DNA from: Gnetum montanum
Taxonomy: Eukaryota; Streptophyta; Gnetopsida; Gnetales; Gnetaceae
Assembly (NCBI GenBank): GCA_015680685.1
Contig: MNCI01004050.1
Coordinates: 565,129 to 629,128, forward strand
Length of the DNA: 64,000 bases
Direction: 5' to 3'
Part shown: positions 22,011 through 34,599 of the stretch, piece after piece
How positions within the stretch are numbered: the stretch's first letter is position 1
How the letters are laid out: the number at the start of each line of letters is the position of its first letter
Translations under genes and position numbers: made by a program
Notes under the pieces: generated by a model
Told to the model about the DNA's origin: nothing
The model's database searches: none
What the model saw: the letters and a program-made list of their open reading frames with translations, nothing else

Positions 22011-22760
22011 TGAATCTCTTACAATATCTTGTGTGACCTAAGAATGATCAAAAATATTTAACTTTCTAAGGCCTTTGAGTGATATTTTGTATAACTCTTA
22101 TTTTTTTAGGATCCACCTCTATTCCTTTCTGTTAAACACTGTGTCCTAACATGATCCCATCCTAGACTATGAGATGACTTTTCTTCCAATTGAGCTTTAG
22201 ATTTGTCTCTAGACATCTCTTTAATACCTACTCAAGATGGTCTAGTGCTTGCTTAAAATCTAGCCTATAGGTTGAAAAATCATCCATAAAAACTTCAATG
22301 TCATTTTCTATTTTTTTCTAGAAGTTGCTAAGTACAAGTCTTTAGAAGGTGGTGGGTGCATTGCAAAGATTGAATGACATTTATTTATAAGTAAACATTC
22401 CCCATCAACTAGTGAACATTATCTTCTCTTGGTTCTTAGGAGCAATGTGGATCTGGTTGTATCTACTGTATCCATCTAGAAAACTATAATACTCATGTCT
22501 TGTAATAGTATCTAGAACTTGATCAATGAATGGTAGAGAAAAATGATCCTTGAATATGGCTAAATTTAATAATCAAAAATTGATGCACACTCACGACTTG
22601 CCCCCTTTCTTTGGAACTATTACCAAAGGGCTAACCCATTCACTATCCACAATGGGATATATGAATCTAACCTTTAGTAATTTTTCCAACTCATGCTTGA
22701 CTATCTCCTTAAGCTTTGGGTTAACCCTTCTTTTGGGTTGGTGTCATGGTTTCACCGTTG
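22011..22760 (-). pseudogene. B1 reverse transcriptase (degenerate)
   Basis: Minus strand near 22250-22310 reads IEVFMDDFSTYRLDFKQALDH, so the catalytic FMDD is intact here, unlike A1 and C. It is followed by NLKLNWKKSHLIV and IMLGHSV. Upstream near 22590-22720 are PLVIVPKKGG-like and LVKHELEKLLKVRFIYPIVD-like segments. Stops and shifts are present throughout. Confidence 0.82.
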
Positions 22761-23299
22761 GATTGATATATATCAAATGTTGATAGATTCTAGGATCAAT
22801 ACTAATGATCTCATCATAAGACCATGCAAATGTTGTTGGCCACTTGTTGATGACTTCCAATAACTTCTTCTTCTACTCTTCATTCAGGTTGGCATTAATT
22901 ATTACTAGCTTCTTATTGTTTAAGAAATCATACTCTAGTGCTATTGGTAAGGCCTTCAATTCTAACAATTTTGGCTCTATAGTATCTAGAATTATTAACT
23001 GTCCCTAGTCTATTTCTTCTTCTTGAAATTCATGTGAATAGGGATGATTTTTTCTTAAGTACTCTAGCTTGTTAGTTTTCTCTATGTAGGCACTTATGAT
23101 TTGGTTAGTTGGTTCCATGTATTTGTTTGATTCTATTTCTAAACTTGTGATCAGCCATTGGATGCCTTCTTGTTGAGTGGCAGCTGCATACAAACATTTT
23201 TGCACACATATTTTCTCTATACGTCTTTTGCATGCTTTGTTATTTTTTTGTTTAGCTACCCATACTCTCTACACACAATTGCACCCATTATCACTGTAT

Positions 23300-23800
23300 G
23301 CAATACATGGAACTCTGTGTCTTTAAATAATTCTAGCTTCTTCCTCCTTGGAGATTTCTAAGGATAAGTCTCTAATTTCAAGCTTAACATCTACGGTGCT
23401 AAGAAAAGCTCTTCTCATTATTATTGGGAACTCTCCATTATTTTTACCTACATGGATAGCCATAAAAATTAGGAAGATGAGACTAGACACTAATAGTAGT
23501 GATCACATCATCCAATTGTCCTAGTGGAATTATTATTGACTAGTTTGCAAGCTCTAGCCAAATGTTACTCTTCTTTAATGGTGATAGATTCTAGGCTTGA
23601 TACATATCCTATGATATCTAGTTCAGCCCTAACGTAGAATTGAGTAGAGCCTTGCATGGTTTCTGACCTACTACTTGAAGGTACACTAAGGGTCTCCCTA
23701 GATCTATTCATTTCTGAGGAAGTGCACTTGCCTTATGCCAATGGGTAATCATCTAAGTTAGCATGATAGTCATGATATTTGCATTAGCTGATGATGGAAG
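23300..23800 (-). pseudogene. B1 protease region (degenerate)
   Basis: It aligns with the A1 and C proteases: KALLNSTLGLN where A1 has ALLNLGSSINL, then LSPLKKSN, LELANQSIIIPLGQLDDVITT and a broken tail. The active-site Asp-Leu-Gly-Ser is lost. The region from 23005 to 23300 links protease to RT and resembles the same linker in C. Confidence 0.7.
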
Positions 23801-24325
23801 CTTGTGATTTCTAGGAGGATTGGATGTGGATGGAGTGGAAGTAGATGTGTTCCCCTTCCATTGAACCTTCTTTAGACTCATTCAGAAGAATGGTCATTTC
23901 TTGGATTATGGTTCCTGCATGACTATCTCCTCTTGCATGGTCACTGCTCTAGTTACCTTTTTTTGTTGTGGCTATGATGGTAGTTCTCCATGAATTACAA
24001 GTGGTGGCATAGGTGGTAAATAATTTGGATGTTGACTTAGTGAACTAACCACTTATGAATGCATGCATGGATTGGAGTTTGTCATTGGTGATGTAGGTTT
24101 ATGCTATTCGAGTCGATAGTATTGTGGAGCTTAAACTATTCCACTACTAGGAGAAATTAGATGCTAAACATAGTATCCATATGGGTCTAGTAGCCTTATG
24201 GGTATTGTTGTCATGATGGTGGCATTGCCCATGATTGGGGTTGTTGCTGCTATTGGTGATACTACTCTTGTGGTTGCAAATAAGCTCCACCAAGGTAGTA
24301 AGCTAGTTGGAAGGTTTGACAGTAG

Positions 24326-25990
24326 TTACCTGAAGGATAAGGTAATCTTTTTGGCACATTCTTTTTGACAAATTTTGGGTTCAATGCATATGATCCTATT
24401 TCTTGCAAATGTACCATAACATGGCAACACTCCTTGGTCATATTGGCACATAGTACAACCTTCTTCCTTATCCGAGCTCGTACTTGAATAGTCTACCACT
24501 GAAGCTACCCTTCTTTTTTGTTCAAAGTCTCTTTTCTTCTTCTTTTCCTTGCCTTTGACAAGGGCCTCCTCAGTTCTCTCCTTCATAATTTTTAGAGTTA
24601 TTACGAACTTCTCATCTATTGGTTACAAATTTATGAATAGGTAGCATTTTTTCTGTACTACCTTGTCCAAGGTTTTCTCCTCTTGTGGATCACATATCAC
24701 ATATTTGTATATTCCTTTTCCAAATTGATGGGTTTGTATTATATTCTTCTAAAAATTCTCTCTTGTTTAGTTTGCTCTCTTCCTTGCCACTTGATCAATA
24801 AGTCTTTGGATTTGATGGGTAGACATCTCTAGTAATCAACCTTGGGCATAAACCCCAAGGGTCTCTCTAGTCTTATTTTTGATTTCATCAATGATGTGCA
24901 TACGTTGCTCCCTTTGGAAAAATCCGTGGCCTCGACACCTATGTAGTAGTGAATAGTATTGGTCCATTATCACATCAAGGGATTCATGGGCCCCTTGCTT
25001 CCATTCCTAGATTTGTTTCCTAAGGTTTGACACCCGGGAATAGGTATAATACTTGTCATTAAAAAGTTCAAGCATGGTACTCCATCTCCTAGTTGATTCT
25101 AGTTCTAATGATTTGTACCAACTTCCAACCTCTTTGATGAGTGTGAGAGGGAACAACTTGAGTTTCTGCCAATCACTTTCTATGTTCTATAGGGAAAAGG
25201 CATCATGGAATGCTTGAAGGTGGTGTTGTGGATCTATGTTGTATCCACCCTCAAATCTAGGCATGTTATTCATGTCTAACCACTTGATACAATTATCCCT
25301 TATGTGTTTGGTTGGGATATAAATAGCTTCCTGTATATTGATCATGCTTTGAGTTACCAATAGGGGTTCTTTGCTCTCATAAGGTTCATATGCTCTATTA
25401 TAGTGGTGCCTCCTTCGATGCTCATACCTCTCTGTATTCTCATGTCTATCTCTATTTCTTCTCAGCTCATGCTCTTCATCTCCTTCATCATAGTGCCTTA
25501 GGCAATAATCATTTCTATCATGAGTCTAACACCTCTCCATATCATGATCTCTATGCTTGTGTTCCCTTAGATCAAAGTCCATCGATGATCATGAGGATGA
25601 AGATGAAGCAATAGGAGAACAGTGTTGGCTAGTCCTCCTTTTGTGACTCTGGTATTCTTCCCTATGTTGTCTAGCAAAATCTCTTGGTCTTGAGTCCTAC
25701 TTATACTTAGGGCTTTGGCTTCTCTTCTGGGTGTCTTTGCTATGGTAGAATGTAGTTACATCTTGATAGGTTCTTCTAAATAGATAATAGGTGTTTACGA
25801 ATGGACTTCATGCTCTTGGTGGAGTTTTTTTGCTATGAATGCATCACCATTGAGTTCCTCCAGGACAATAGGAGAGTTAGTCTACTTTCCTTTGTTGTGG
25901 GCATGTTTAATCTCCATAGCAGCATCTTTCTTGACTTGTGCCTCTGTGGGTTCATAGGGCCTTATCATCTATTTGGTCACATGGTACCCT
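24326..25990 (-). pseudogene. B1 gag (degenerate, 5' part uncertain)
   Basis: The best part is the capsid domain at about 24780-25380, nearly free of stops: WLDMNNMPRFEGGYN, HLQAFHDAF, WYKSLELESTRRWSTMLEL, FNDKYYTYSRVSNLRKQ and ETLGVYAQGWLLEM. The C-terminal part (24326-24586) is Lys/Glu-rich with a CTMC pair, like A1's CDVC. Upstream of 25400 is an Arg/Asp/His-rich stretch and then a poorly preserved N-terminal region to about 25990. Confidence 0.8.
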
Positions 25991-26000
25991 TCTTCTGCAT

Positions 26001-27102
26001 GACTTAGATTCATTCCCCTTAGAGTTATGTGAAGCACTGTGATTTCTTTTCTAGCAAGAATAGCATTGAAATTAATCTTGTTTTTAAGCATTGTGATTGG
26101 TAACTCAATTAAACTTAATAAACCTTATTCACAATGAATTTCTTAATCACACATGACCTATTGTTTGCACATACTTTAGCCCTAATTTGCTTTGCCATTC
26201 AAAGATTTGACATGTGCTTTCTTAATTTGGAAAAAATATTCGACATGCACATATTAGTTTTATAATTGATATTGGAATTTAATTATTCTTTTTTATAAGT
26301 GTTCATTACCTCGTAAGGTGTATACATTACTTAAAGTTTCTTTAGGAAGTATTATCATATTTTTCCTTTATTTTGTTTCATTTTTGAACATGGATTACAA
26401 TAATAAGTTAAAGAGAAAATGATTTAATTTAACTATTTTGTATAATAGATTTTGTATATGCTAATTTTAGGCTAGAGTTGTAGAGCTAAATGAATTTGAT
26501 CAAGAAAATTTATTGTTCCTATTAAAATAAGGATTCCATGGCTTATTCAATGATATTTTGTCTTGATTTCACAATATTACATTACATTAACAATGTAGTT
26601 ACCTCCTCTGATTAGGAATATATTATCATAAGGAATTTGATTCTTCATATGATCACATTTGATATTTAACTTATTTTCAATCCTCATCAAAACATATAAA
26701 ATTTATTTCAAATAATGCTCAAGAAGTGAACTTAATATTTGGTTCATTAGCTAAGTAAAACTTGATCTTCAACACTAGATAGTTTCATCAATCCTAGTTC
26801 TTTAACATAGTAGTTGCTCATAAATGTTCTCCATTTTTTATGATGTTGCACTCTCTATCTTATACTCCTTTCTCCCAATGATTTTTCCTAGTCATCTTGA
26901 TTTGCTAATTTCAACTCTCTCTCTCTTTATATTTTTCCTTTTAATAGTCATTTTGATTAGGTATCATTGTGTCCCTTAACTACTTACTTTAACCAAGCTT
27001 CCCTTTGTTCCATTAACCATATTTTAGTTTTCTTCTATTATACTTCAACTTACTCCAATTGCAACCTCATGCTCTAATATAGTCTTAGAGTTTGGGTTTA
27101 CA
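26001..27102. other. Unassigned AT-rich stretch
   Basis: Between the gag end of B1 and element C. I see no LTR, primer site, coding motif or RNA gene. It may hold the decayed 5' end of B1 or the older locus into which C inserted. Confidence 0.4.
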
Positions 27103-27107
27103 CCTTG

Positions 27108-28027
27108 TGATGAGGGGTGAGTATACCCTACGCTCAACCATAAAAATTACAAGTGTTCATGTGCAATCGAGTCAAATTCCATAGACCTTAAGTTCCTAAG
27201 TACATTGGTTCTAAGGGGTGAAATCTAACCATGATGATTGTTATCTTCCCAAATGCACTTGTGAAGTTTAGTTGTATGGTTAAGTGTCATCGGGGCACAT
27301 GATTTTTATTATTTTATATTTTTTCATCTATGATTAATAACAAGTTGAAACTCAATTTATGAACTAATTTAACTAATCTAATTACTAAATAACTAACTAT
27401 TCTAACATAAGCATTTGGTCCCACTTTCCATACACATCCTGAATGCATACAACGCTATTGGGCCACCAAGTGTTAAGCACTGCTAGGATTACCAAGTGCT
27501 ATATGTTATACTCAAAGTAGTCATACTTATGTGTTTAATCTATCTAGCTTAATTAGTTAATTAATTAGAGTCTTAATTATCTTAATTAATTACGAAATTA
27601 ATGAAAATAGTAAAAGCAAAAATAAATCATTAATTTGTTCCAAGTGCTACAAGATTTGATCAAAAGGCTTGTCTTTATTGCCATTCACACAAGTGTGCTT
27701 AGGTACATCAATGTTTGAATTAAGATTTGTACACTTTTTGACTTTAGTTGTGGGCACTCAGAAAAATATTCTAACTCTCAAATGACAAAACTACGAGAGC
27801 TCTACTATAGCTATGATAAGACATGCCATAAACACAATTGATAAGTGCATATTTATAAACTTTATTATGGAGCTACATCGACGAGGCCTCATAAACGTAG
27901 AAAATGCTATGTTGACACGACCCTGTCAATGGGGCAACACCATGTTGACAGGGCCACATTGATTGGGATCCATCAACAAGGCCACATCAATGAGGACCTA
28001 TTGACATGACACTCTGATGCTTCATCA
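27108..28027 (-). repeat. C 3' LTR
   Basis: Begins TGATGAGG and ends GCTTCATCA. U3 (about 27870-28027) is built of short repeats around GACRAGGCC, TCAATGRGG and GGCCACAT with palindromic cores. The sense TATA is near 27847-27861. R/U5 resembles A, B and the solo LTR. Confidence 0.93.
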
Positions 28028-28229
28028 TATCCACACGACCAAATGAAAACTCATCCTCGAGTTCCTTTACAAAATTGGGAATGTATGGGATTATTAATTA
28101 ACTCTTGACATAAAAAACTGACATAACAAAATTGAGTGCCCGAGTGTACAAATTGACATCATTACAAAAATTTGTGGTCTTCATGACGTAAAATTAAACA
28201 CTAAGACATGACTACTCATCCTTTGATGG

Positions 28230-31112
28230 CATGAAGATGGTTGAGAAGATTAAATAGTCCTAGGCGATAGAGACTCCTAAGGTTTTGAAGGACCTTTGAA
28301 AGCTTTGGATACATGCAATGGCCAAGGTGACTGTGGTTGTCCTACTATGGCTTCTACCTTAGGTGGAAGGCAAAAGGCATCCAGTACTACCTTCATCTTC
28401 TTCTCCTTGCTTCAAGGATCATTCATAGTCCATGTGGGATCACCAATGTGGCATGAATTAGGATATCCCAGGGATAGGGAATTACTGGGAATAACTCCTT
28501 AATGTTGACAAGCTAAGTAGCAAATTTTTGTGTTTGACATCAAATGCCTTGACTACATTTTATAGCTCCAGGTAGCCATTCATTCTTTTGGCCAAGCTCT
28601 TGGAAGTGGATATTTGATCAATATATTTACCCTTAAGAACCTCAAATTTAGCATTTGCCTTTATAAGCTTTTACTTGGTATCCTTATGGTGTTTGAACTT
28701 GACCTCATACAACAAGTACGAGTTGGCCACCTGCTTTTCTAGTTCTAATTGTGGTAATCTAGTAGTCAACATAGCTAGGTTTGCATACTAGAGATTTGCA
28801 AGCTTCATATATTCAGTCATTTCCTCTATCTTCAACTCCTTCAGATGAATTTTTGCTTTGTTGTATTGATCAATCCCATCAATGATAGACTGCCATAATT
28901 CACATCCTTTTTGGAGTTGTTGGAGAGCCCCGTTCACCTTTTCCTTCATCACTTGAATGTTTTTTTCATTTATTTACTTTTGTAGGCCAACTTGGTCTCT
29001 ATAGTGATCCTTGACTCTCTCAAATTTGAAAGCCTCTGATTTCTAGGCAGCTACCTCTATTGTAGTATTTTGGCAAAGGGCATGAACCTCCTCCATGGAG
29101 AGGTTTCTGTTCTCAGCTACCAATCTCCTTAACTTTGTGTTTGCTATGGCTAGTTGCTCTTGTTATTGATGGATAAAATTAATTAATTGTTGTTTATGCA
29201 CATCAACATTTTTCAGGCAATGGTTTTCTATGGTTAGCTACACATTCCCCTGGCAAGTCAAATCCAAGGCCTTCTAAATTTTATGTTGGGTAGCCTCTAC
29301 CAAGAATGAATAGGACACCACCATCTCCATCGCACCCTCAACCCCTTTCAACCTAGTGTAAAGCTATTCAAGAGCTTCATCTCTTGAAGTGCTAGGTTGA
29401 GAAATGCATGGCTAGAAATCTAGGCTCTCAATGTAGCAACCTCCATAGCCAAGCGTTGATTTAGCTCCTTAGTTGTTTTGAGTTGCCCCTCCAATATAAT
29501 ATTTTGCCCCTTGCCTCTAGTAGCTTCAAATGGGTTGTAATTATACTATCCAAAAGATCAAAGACATCTGAAAGCAATTACTAGTTCCTACTAGTTAATC
29601 CAGTAGTTGGTCATGCTTTGCTACACTTAATCTACTACTTATTATCCTTGTGGATGTCTACACATCTTTAAGTGTAATGATGTTTGGTACAGATGCTGTA
29701 GGTGCATTGAGTGTTTCGATAATTCTGTCAATAATCACCTCTACTATTGTTTCTAGCCCTTGATGCTACATCACCAGTACTGTTGGTCCTTGTCCTCCTC
29801 CAAGTGCATTGAGAAGATCATAGTGTTCCTACAAATCTTTGGGAGTTTCTACTATTCTTAGAGATATACCGTTACCTCTTTGGTGCTAGCATTTCACCTC
29901 ACAGATAACTACGTTCGTTGGGTAGAGAAAATGGGTCCACCTCCTCCCATCAAGCTAACTCTTTGGGCCACCTCACTCATTGCTGGCTAGTACATAGATG
30001 GGTCTCTACCACTCATGCCTACTTGTTGCTCTTACTCACTGAAAAGTCATTCTCACTACTCATGCAACTATTGGGATGTTGCAATGATGTCTGGCATAAT
30101 TTTCTAAGTGATAGGTGGAGGTGGTGGCTATTGCTCCTCTTCTTAGATTATTTTTGCAAGTGTTTTTTCCTTCATCATCTCTACCCAATTAGCAGTCAGA
30201 GCATGTTAGACATCATCGTTAGTGTAGCGAGCTATTCCTCCCCTCCAATATAGATTTCTGATCAGGCATGGAAAAGGAAGTGTCTTCCTTCCACATTCAT
30301 TCTCTATGAACCACTTCTTTATCTCCAGATAGAATAGCTATGGAAGGTTAATCAGGAATTTCCCACTTAGAGCAGCACATGCACTAGTAGAAAAGGTAGT
30401 GATCTTGCTAGGCCTCACCATGGGATTTAGGTGAAAGGCTGCAATCTTATAGTGGATTCTTTCTACTAGCATGAGTGTGCCATTCTCCTTGCAATTGACA
30501 CCATAGCACTGTTAGACCCATTCCTTCTTGATGCTGGGGTTCACCTACATCAGAATCTCAATGAGATTTTCCCTAGTTTTAAGCAACCCAGGTGCCTTTG
30601 CAATGGCCTATAGTAAGTAGGACATTGAAATGTCCTTGATTTTGATAATTTAACTAGCTTTCCTATTCTTCCAAAATAAGAATGTCTCTCCCATATACCA
30701 CTCCTTGCTGGAACTGATAATTAACCACATGGGAGAGGTCTTTAGTTGGTCCTATACCTCTTTAGGTGCTTGCTCCAAGAAAGAGCCAAAGTTCAACTCA
30801 TGGAGCATTGTCTTCTAGACCTTCTTTGATCTGATATGGTTTAGGAAAGCTTCTGTCAAGGTCACCTTAAGGTTTGCTTGATAAACTAGTGCCTCATCTT
30901 AGTGGGAATGTTCTGTTGCTACCACCTATTTTAGAATCTGATAAATAGATTCCACTTCAGCCTCTTCCCTAAGAGGTCTTGTGGCATGGGTTGCAATTGG
31001 TTCTTCTTGGATCTTTTCTCTTCCCTTTCTCATTCTTGTTCATTTCTCCTTTGGTTGAGATGGTCCTCCTTTCGACATGTGTTTTCCTTTTGGTACCATC
31101 TACGATCGCAAC
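28230..31112 (-). pseudogene. C ORF3: conserved env-position protein of unknown function
   Basis: The start is near 31112 (CVAIVDGTKRKTHVERRT in C against MLIIDGLEENTKRRTF in B1). A conserved block SSKEWYMGETFLFWKNRK then YIIKIKDISMSYL follows at about 30650-30720. A middle block with VIIDRIIETLNAPT lies near 29680-29760, and a long charged, heptad-like region likely to form coiled coil fills 28500-29500. The end near 28230 is rich in Pro and Lys (PTWTMNDP, FKGPSKP). No signal peptide or clear membrane anchor is seen. The many stops are mainly TAG and TGA. Confidence 0.62.
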
Positions 31113-31548
31113 ACATCCATGGATTAGTAGATATAATGTGTAACTTAAATTTTTTTTGGATACCTTATCTCATTAATTAGTTACACTTGGCTACAATTGA
31201 ACCATGGTAGATTGATTATTTTATGATTATTTTATTAATTAATTTTTATTATAAATGTCACCAAAGCTTGTTGGAAATATTTAGGTTTTATAATTTGGTA
31301 TTTTAATGTTGATTCCTTAGTTAAAACTTTGTGGGAGTTAGAAAAATGTCAAAAATTTTCTTATAAAAAATGGTATATTTGTGGCCCCCGTAACTAAGAA
31401 CTTACCTTCAAGAGCTATAGGGTTAAAGAAGGAGTGATTTGGATAAATAGTTAGGAAGTTATGGGCTTTGGAAGGTTCTCAGCTCAAAAAATTGTAAAAA
31501 CTCCTTTGACATTTGTGAGCAAATGTGAGAATTTCTAAAGGGGGTTGC

Positions 31549-31646
31549 ACATATATATAGTATTTTTGCACTGTGTCGATAGGGCCACATATATGGGGCC
31601 TTGTATATGTGTGGGCTTCTTCAATGAGGCCTCGTTTATAGGGTCC
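31549..31646 (-). promoter_or_regulatory. U3-like block with TATA: candidate internal promoter for ORF3 (C)
   Basis: Plus-strand 31573-31646 contains GTCGATAGGGCCACATATAT and GAGGCCTCGTTTATAGGG. GAGGCCTC (31626-31633) and AGGGCCACAT (31581-31590) also occur in C's own LTR U3 (27883-27890 and 27950-27959). A strong TATA stretch lies next to it (31549-31562, sense CTATATATATGTGC), about 440 bases before ORF3. It sits where B1 has a block with B1-type U3 motifs. Confidence 0.5.
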
Positions 31647-31917
31647 ATAAACAAAATTTTGAAACTTGAATATTTCAAAAAATACAAGGAATTTTTTAAT
31701 GAACTTGGAGTTTATAGAGTCCCAAAAAAGCTAAGAATATGGTGAAATCATTGAATTGGTTTTTTAAAAGCTCAAAAATTAAAAAAGTTGATGGAGAATG
31801 TGTGATTTGAATAAAATTCTTTAAAGGAGCACACAGTTGAATGTAGAAGATGGGTACACAAAAGATTATGATTGCAATAATGCCCAAGGATAAGGTTCTT
31901 AACAAATCCAACCAAGA

Positions 31918-31974
31918 GATATGCAAGCAAGTCCTCCCCATAGTAGGAACATGCCATGTTTGCCCTTGCATAAC
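31918..31974 (-). other. Conserved hairpin, C copy
   Basis: Arms GATATGCAAG (31918-31927) and CTTGCATAAC (31965-31974), nine of ten paired, same base version as A1. CCTCCCC lies in the loop. Confidence 0.6.
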
Positions 31975-32394
31975 TTCAACCTAAGTAGTCTGTGGGCTCC
32001 ATAGGCAATTAATGGTTGATGGAAGTTAAGGACCAAAACTTGGAAGATTCTACCAAAGTATTCAAGTACATCAGACAAAGACACTAAATAAGAACATGGA
32101 CATTGATAGTGAGGTGAGTTATGGGCATCATGGATGGATGATGGAGAATGTGGAATAAAGTTATGAATGGAGGTCACAAGAACTCCCTTGTGAATTTGCG
32201 TTTAAATGACCTGGGAAGATTCATCCTTAGTCCAAACCAAAACCAACCACTTTTAGCGGCTCCACATGCCACTTCAAGACCAATTCATCCCCCCTAAGAC
32301 ACAAGAGTTCTTCCACAAAACAACCATTAGTCCTTAAAGAGAAGAAAGAAGAAGTATGAAGTGAGAAAGGACCTTAGTTAGAGGAGGCCTTCAA

Positions 32395-32418
32395 GCATGG
32401 GTAACATGTCTTTCTAGT
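32395..32418 (-). other. Conserved spacer motif, C copy
   Basis: Sense core CTAGAAAGACATGTTACCC, as in A2, B1 and B2. The sense continuation is AAGGCCTCC, so the splice-donor-like GT seen in B1 and B2 is absent. Confidence 0.5.
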
Positions 32419-32445
32419 TTCATAACTAGTACTTGTAGCTTGTTT

Positions 32446-32519
32446 ATTTGTCTAAGGGGTGTGCTTTGAATTTCCATTATATATATATATATATATATTT
32501 GTCTAAGGGGTGTGCTTTG
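32446..32519. repeat. AT microsatellite between 23-bp direct repeats
   Basis: The 23-bp sequence at 32446-32468 recurs exactly at 32497-32519. Between them is an (AT)n run at about 32477-32497. This suggests a local duplication followed by microsatellite growth. Confidence 0.85.
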
Positions 32520-33163
32520 TTTTGTTTTTTTCCTTTTCTCTTTTTTTTCTTGAATGGGAACCACACCATGTGAAAACTTATTTAACTTCATGTTATTGGT
32601 CGACACGGAATGATAAGAAGTCTACAAACACACTCATGCACCTAAGTAGAAGAGTACAAAGAGTATTAAGTCCCCTTGAAGTCACATCCTATGCAAACCT
32701 TTAAATCCTTTTCAATTTTGGAAACTACCAAGGTTAAAAATTTATTAAAAGTTTATTTAATGATAGGAACCTCATACTTCCAAAATGGGGAAAACCATAG
32801 AATTTGTGGATGGGTGGATGACATAGACTCATTGCTTGTTCCATGAAAAAGAAACCATGTCTTAGCCATCGATACAAAAATTCAAAAATAGAAACCAAAC
32901 ATTAGCAAACAAAACATGAAGCATAAACCACCATTAGCGATGTTTATAGCACCACTGTGTCCTATTGGCATAAAGTAAGTTTATTAACAAAAATTAGAAA
33001 ATCACACTAAAATAAAGTAAAATATATAAGAAAGTGTGAAATATTTAAGAAAAAATTAAATGTACTAATGATGGTGCAAATCAAAAAATGGTATAAATTA
33101 GGAAAACAACAAAAAACTGAAAAATTGAGGAGCCACATATATGATTAGTATAGAAGGCCATCT

Positions 33164-33174
33164 CCCCCATGATT
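33164..33174 (-). promoter_or_regulatory. Second polypurine-tract-like motif, C
   Basis: CCCCCATGATT on the plus strand, one base from the CCCCCATGACT of A1, B1 and B2, at the end of pol. A T-rich (sense) tract follows at about 32990-33120. Confidence 0.5.
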
Positions 33175-33249
33175 GAGTTAGAAGGAGGAGATTTGAAAAA
33201 TTGAGTGTGATTGTTCATCTGTTGAGGTATTTGCTACATCGTCTTACTT

Positions 33250-34360
33250 GGGCTTGTGGAAAGGCTTTATCTATTGGATGTTGATCAACTGCTTCTTGTC
33301 TACGCTTTTAGGTTTGTACATGATCATGGCCCCAGAAGAAAAGGTTTCATCAATTATATAAGACCCCTTCCATAATGTTTGGAACTTAGTTCGTTGAGGT
33401 ACTTATGTGGGGTTCTGGTAGGGAACCTTATCTCCTAGTTGAAATTTCTCCTTCTATATCCTAAGGTCATGACATTGTTTGCTGAATGCATTGTGTACTT
33501 CATTCAAGGATAAGGCTACCAATTGATTTTTTTCTAGAACATTTAGGTTGATCAATCTTTCTTTTTGTGCTAGACTTAGGTCAAGATCTAGGTCATAGGT
33601 TGTTGAGAGTATACGGAGCTCGGATTGAATTGGAAGCATTGGAAGTTTTCTATACACCAACTCGTAGGGAGAGAAGCCAATAAGGAGTTTCCATGTTAAG
33701 TGGTAGGCCCAAAGGACATAGTTAAGTTTGGTGCTCTAGTCTCTCCTATATTTGCTAATAGTTCTTGTTAGAATCTTCATGATCTCCCTATTAGTAACCT
33801 TTGCTTGATTGTTGGCTTGGGGGTGATAGTGTGTTGTTAATTTACATTTAACCTCTAAGCATTGCATGAGTTTCTGAAAAGTAGCACCTGTAAAATGGGT
33901 TCCATTCTTAGAAATTAGTGCACATGGTGCCTCAAACCTATTCACAACATTTTATTGTACAAATCAAACAGTAGTTGATGATGGATAGTTGATGATGGTT
34001 GCTACTTATGCTCATTTGGTATAGTAGTTAATGGCTACGATCATATAGGCCTTTCTATTGGACATGGGTGTGATGGAACCCATGAAATATATGCCCCATA
34101 TGTTAAAGGGTTCTAGTGGTTGAATCCACTATTGAGGGTCCTCCATTTGTGTGGTCATCTCACCATCTCGTTGATAGCGCTCAGAGGATCGAAAAAACTA
34201 GTGGACATCCCTAAAGATTGTAGGCCAATAGTATCCTACCATCAGGATTTTTATGGCCATGCATCTCCCAGCATAATGGCCCCCACAAGAACCCTCATGA
34301 GCATCCTAGGGAATGCACAATTGATCTATGTAAAGTACACACCAACAAACTAGGCCATCG
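33250..34360 (-). pseudogene. C integrase (degenerate)
   Basis: The catalytic core at 33736-33945 reads MNRFEAPCALISKNGTHF, where the second Asp is Lys-Asn, then HYHPQANNQAKVTNREI with the catalytic Glu kept. The downstream piece (33454-33660) has VYRKLPMLPIQSEL and DLDLDLSLAQKERL, as in A1. The zinc-binding part is at 34120-34350 in broken frames. Confidence 0.85.
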
Positions 34361-34599
34361 ACACACCTTGTAAAGGTGTCTGTTGATTTCCATGATGTAC
34401 TTATCTTGATGGAGAAACTATTGTTTCTTATTGTAGTCCAGATATTATGGCATCTACTAAGTGAGAAGATAAGTAAGGATGCCATCATACCATTTTGGTT
34501 CTATGAGCACTTGTTCATTTATTGCACTAACAAAGAGGAGTTCATCAGGAAATTGGTTAGAGAGCAAGCTCTCCTCCTCTTTGCTATCCCATTGTAACC

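Larger units (their letters stand above)
14025..26000 (-). mobile_element. B1: Athila-like element with ORF3, 5' LTR missing
   Basis: A 3' LTR (14025-14907) is followed, in increasing coordinates, by ORF3, a long spacer, integrase, RNase H, RT, protease and gag, all coded on the minus strand. No second LTR or primer site is visible beyond the gag N-terminal region near 26000, so the 5' end is deleted or too decayed. The right limit is approximate. The LTR interrupts a SINE-like copy; the flanking CTATG (14020-14024) may be half of a target duplication. Confidence 0.85.

Noticed and set aside
26001-27102. 5' LTR of B1
   Set aside because: No TGATGAG/TCATCA ends, primer site or R/U5 motifs could be found.
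32477-32497. AT run as a promoter TATA
   Set aside because: A simple microsatellite between direct repeats; not shared with other elements at this place.
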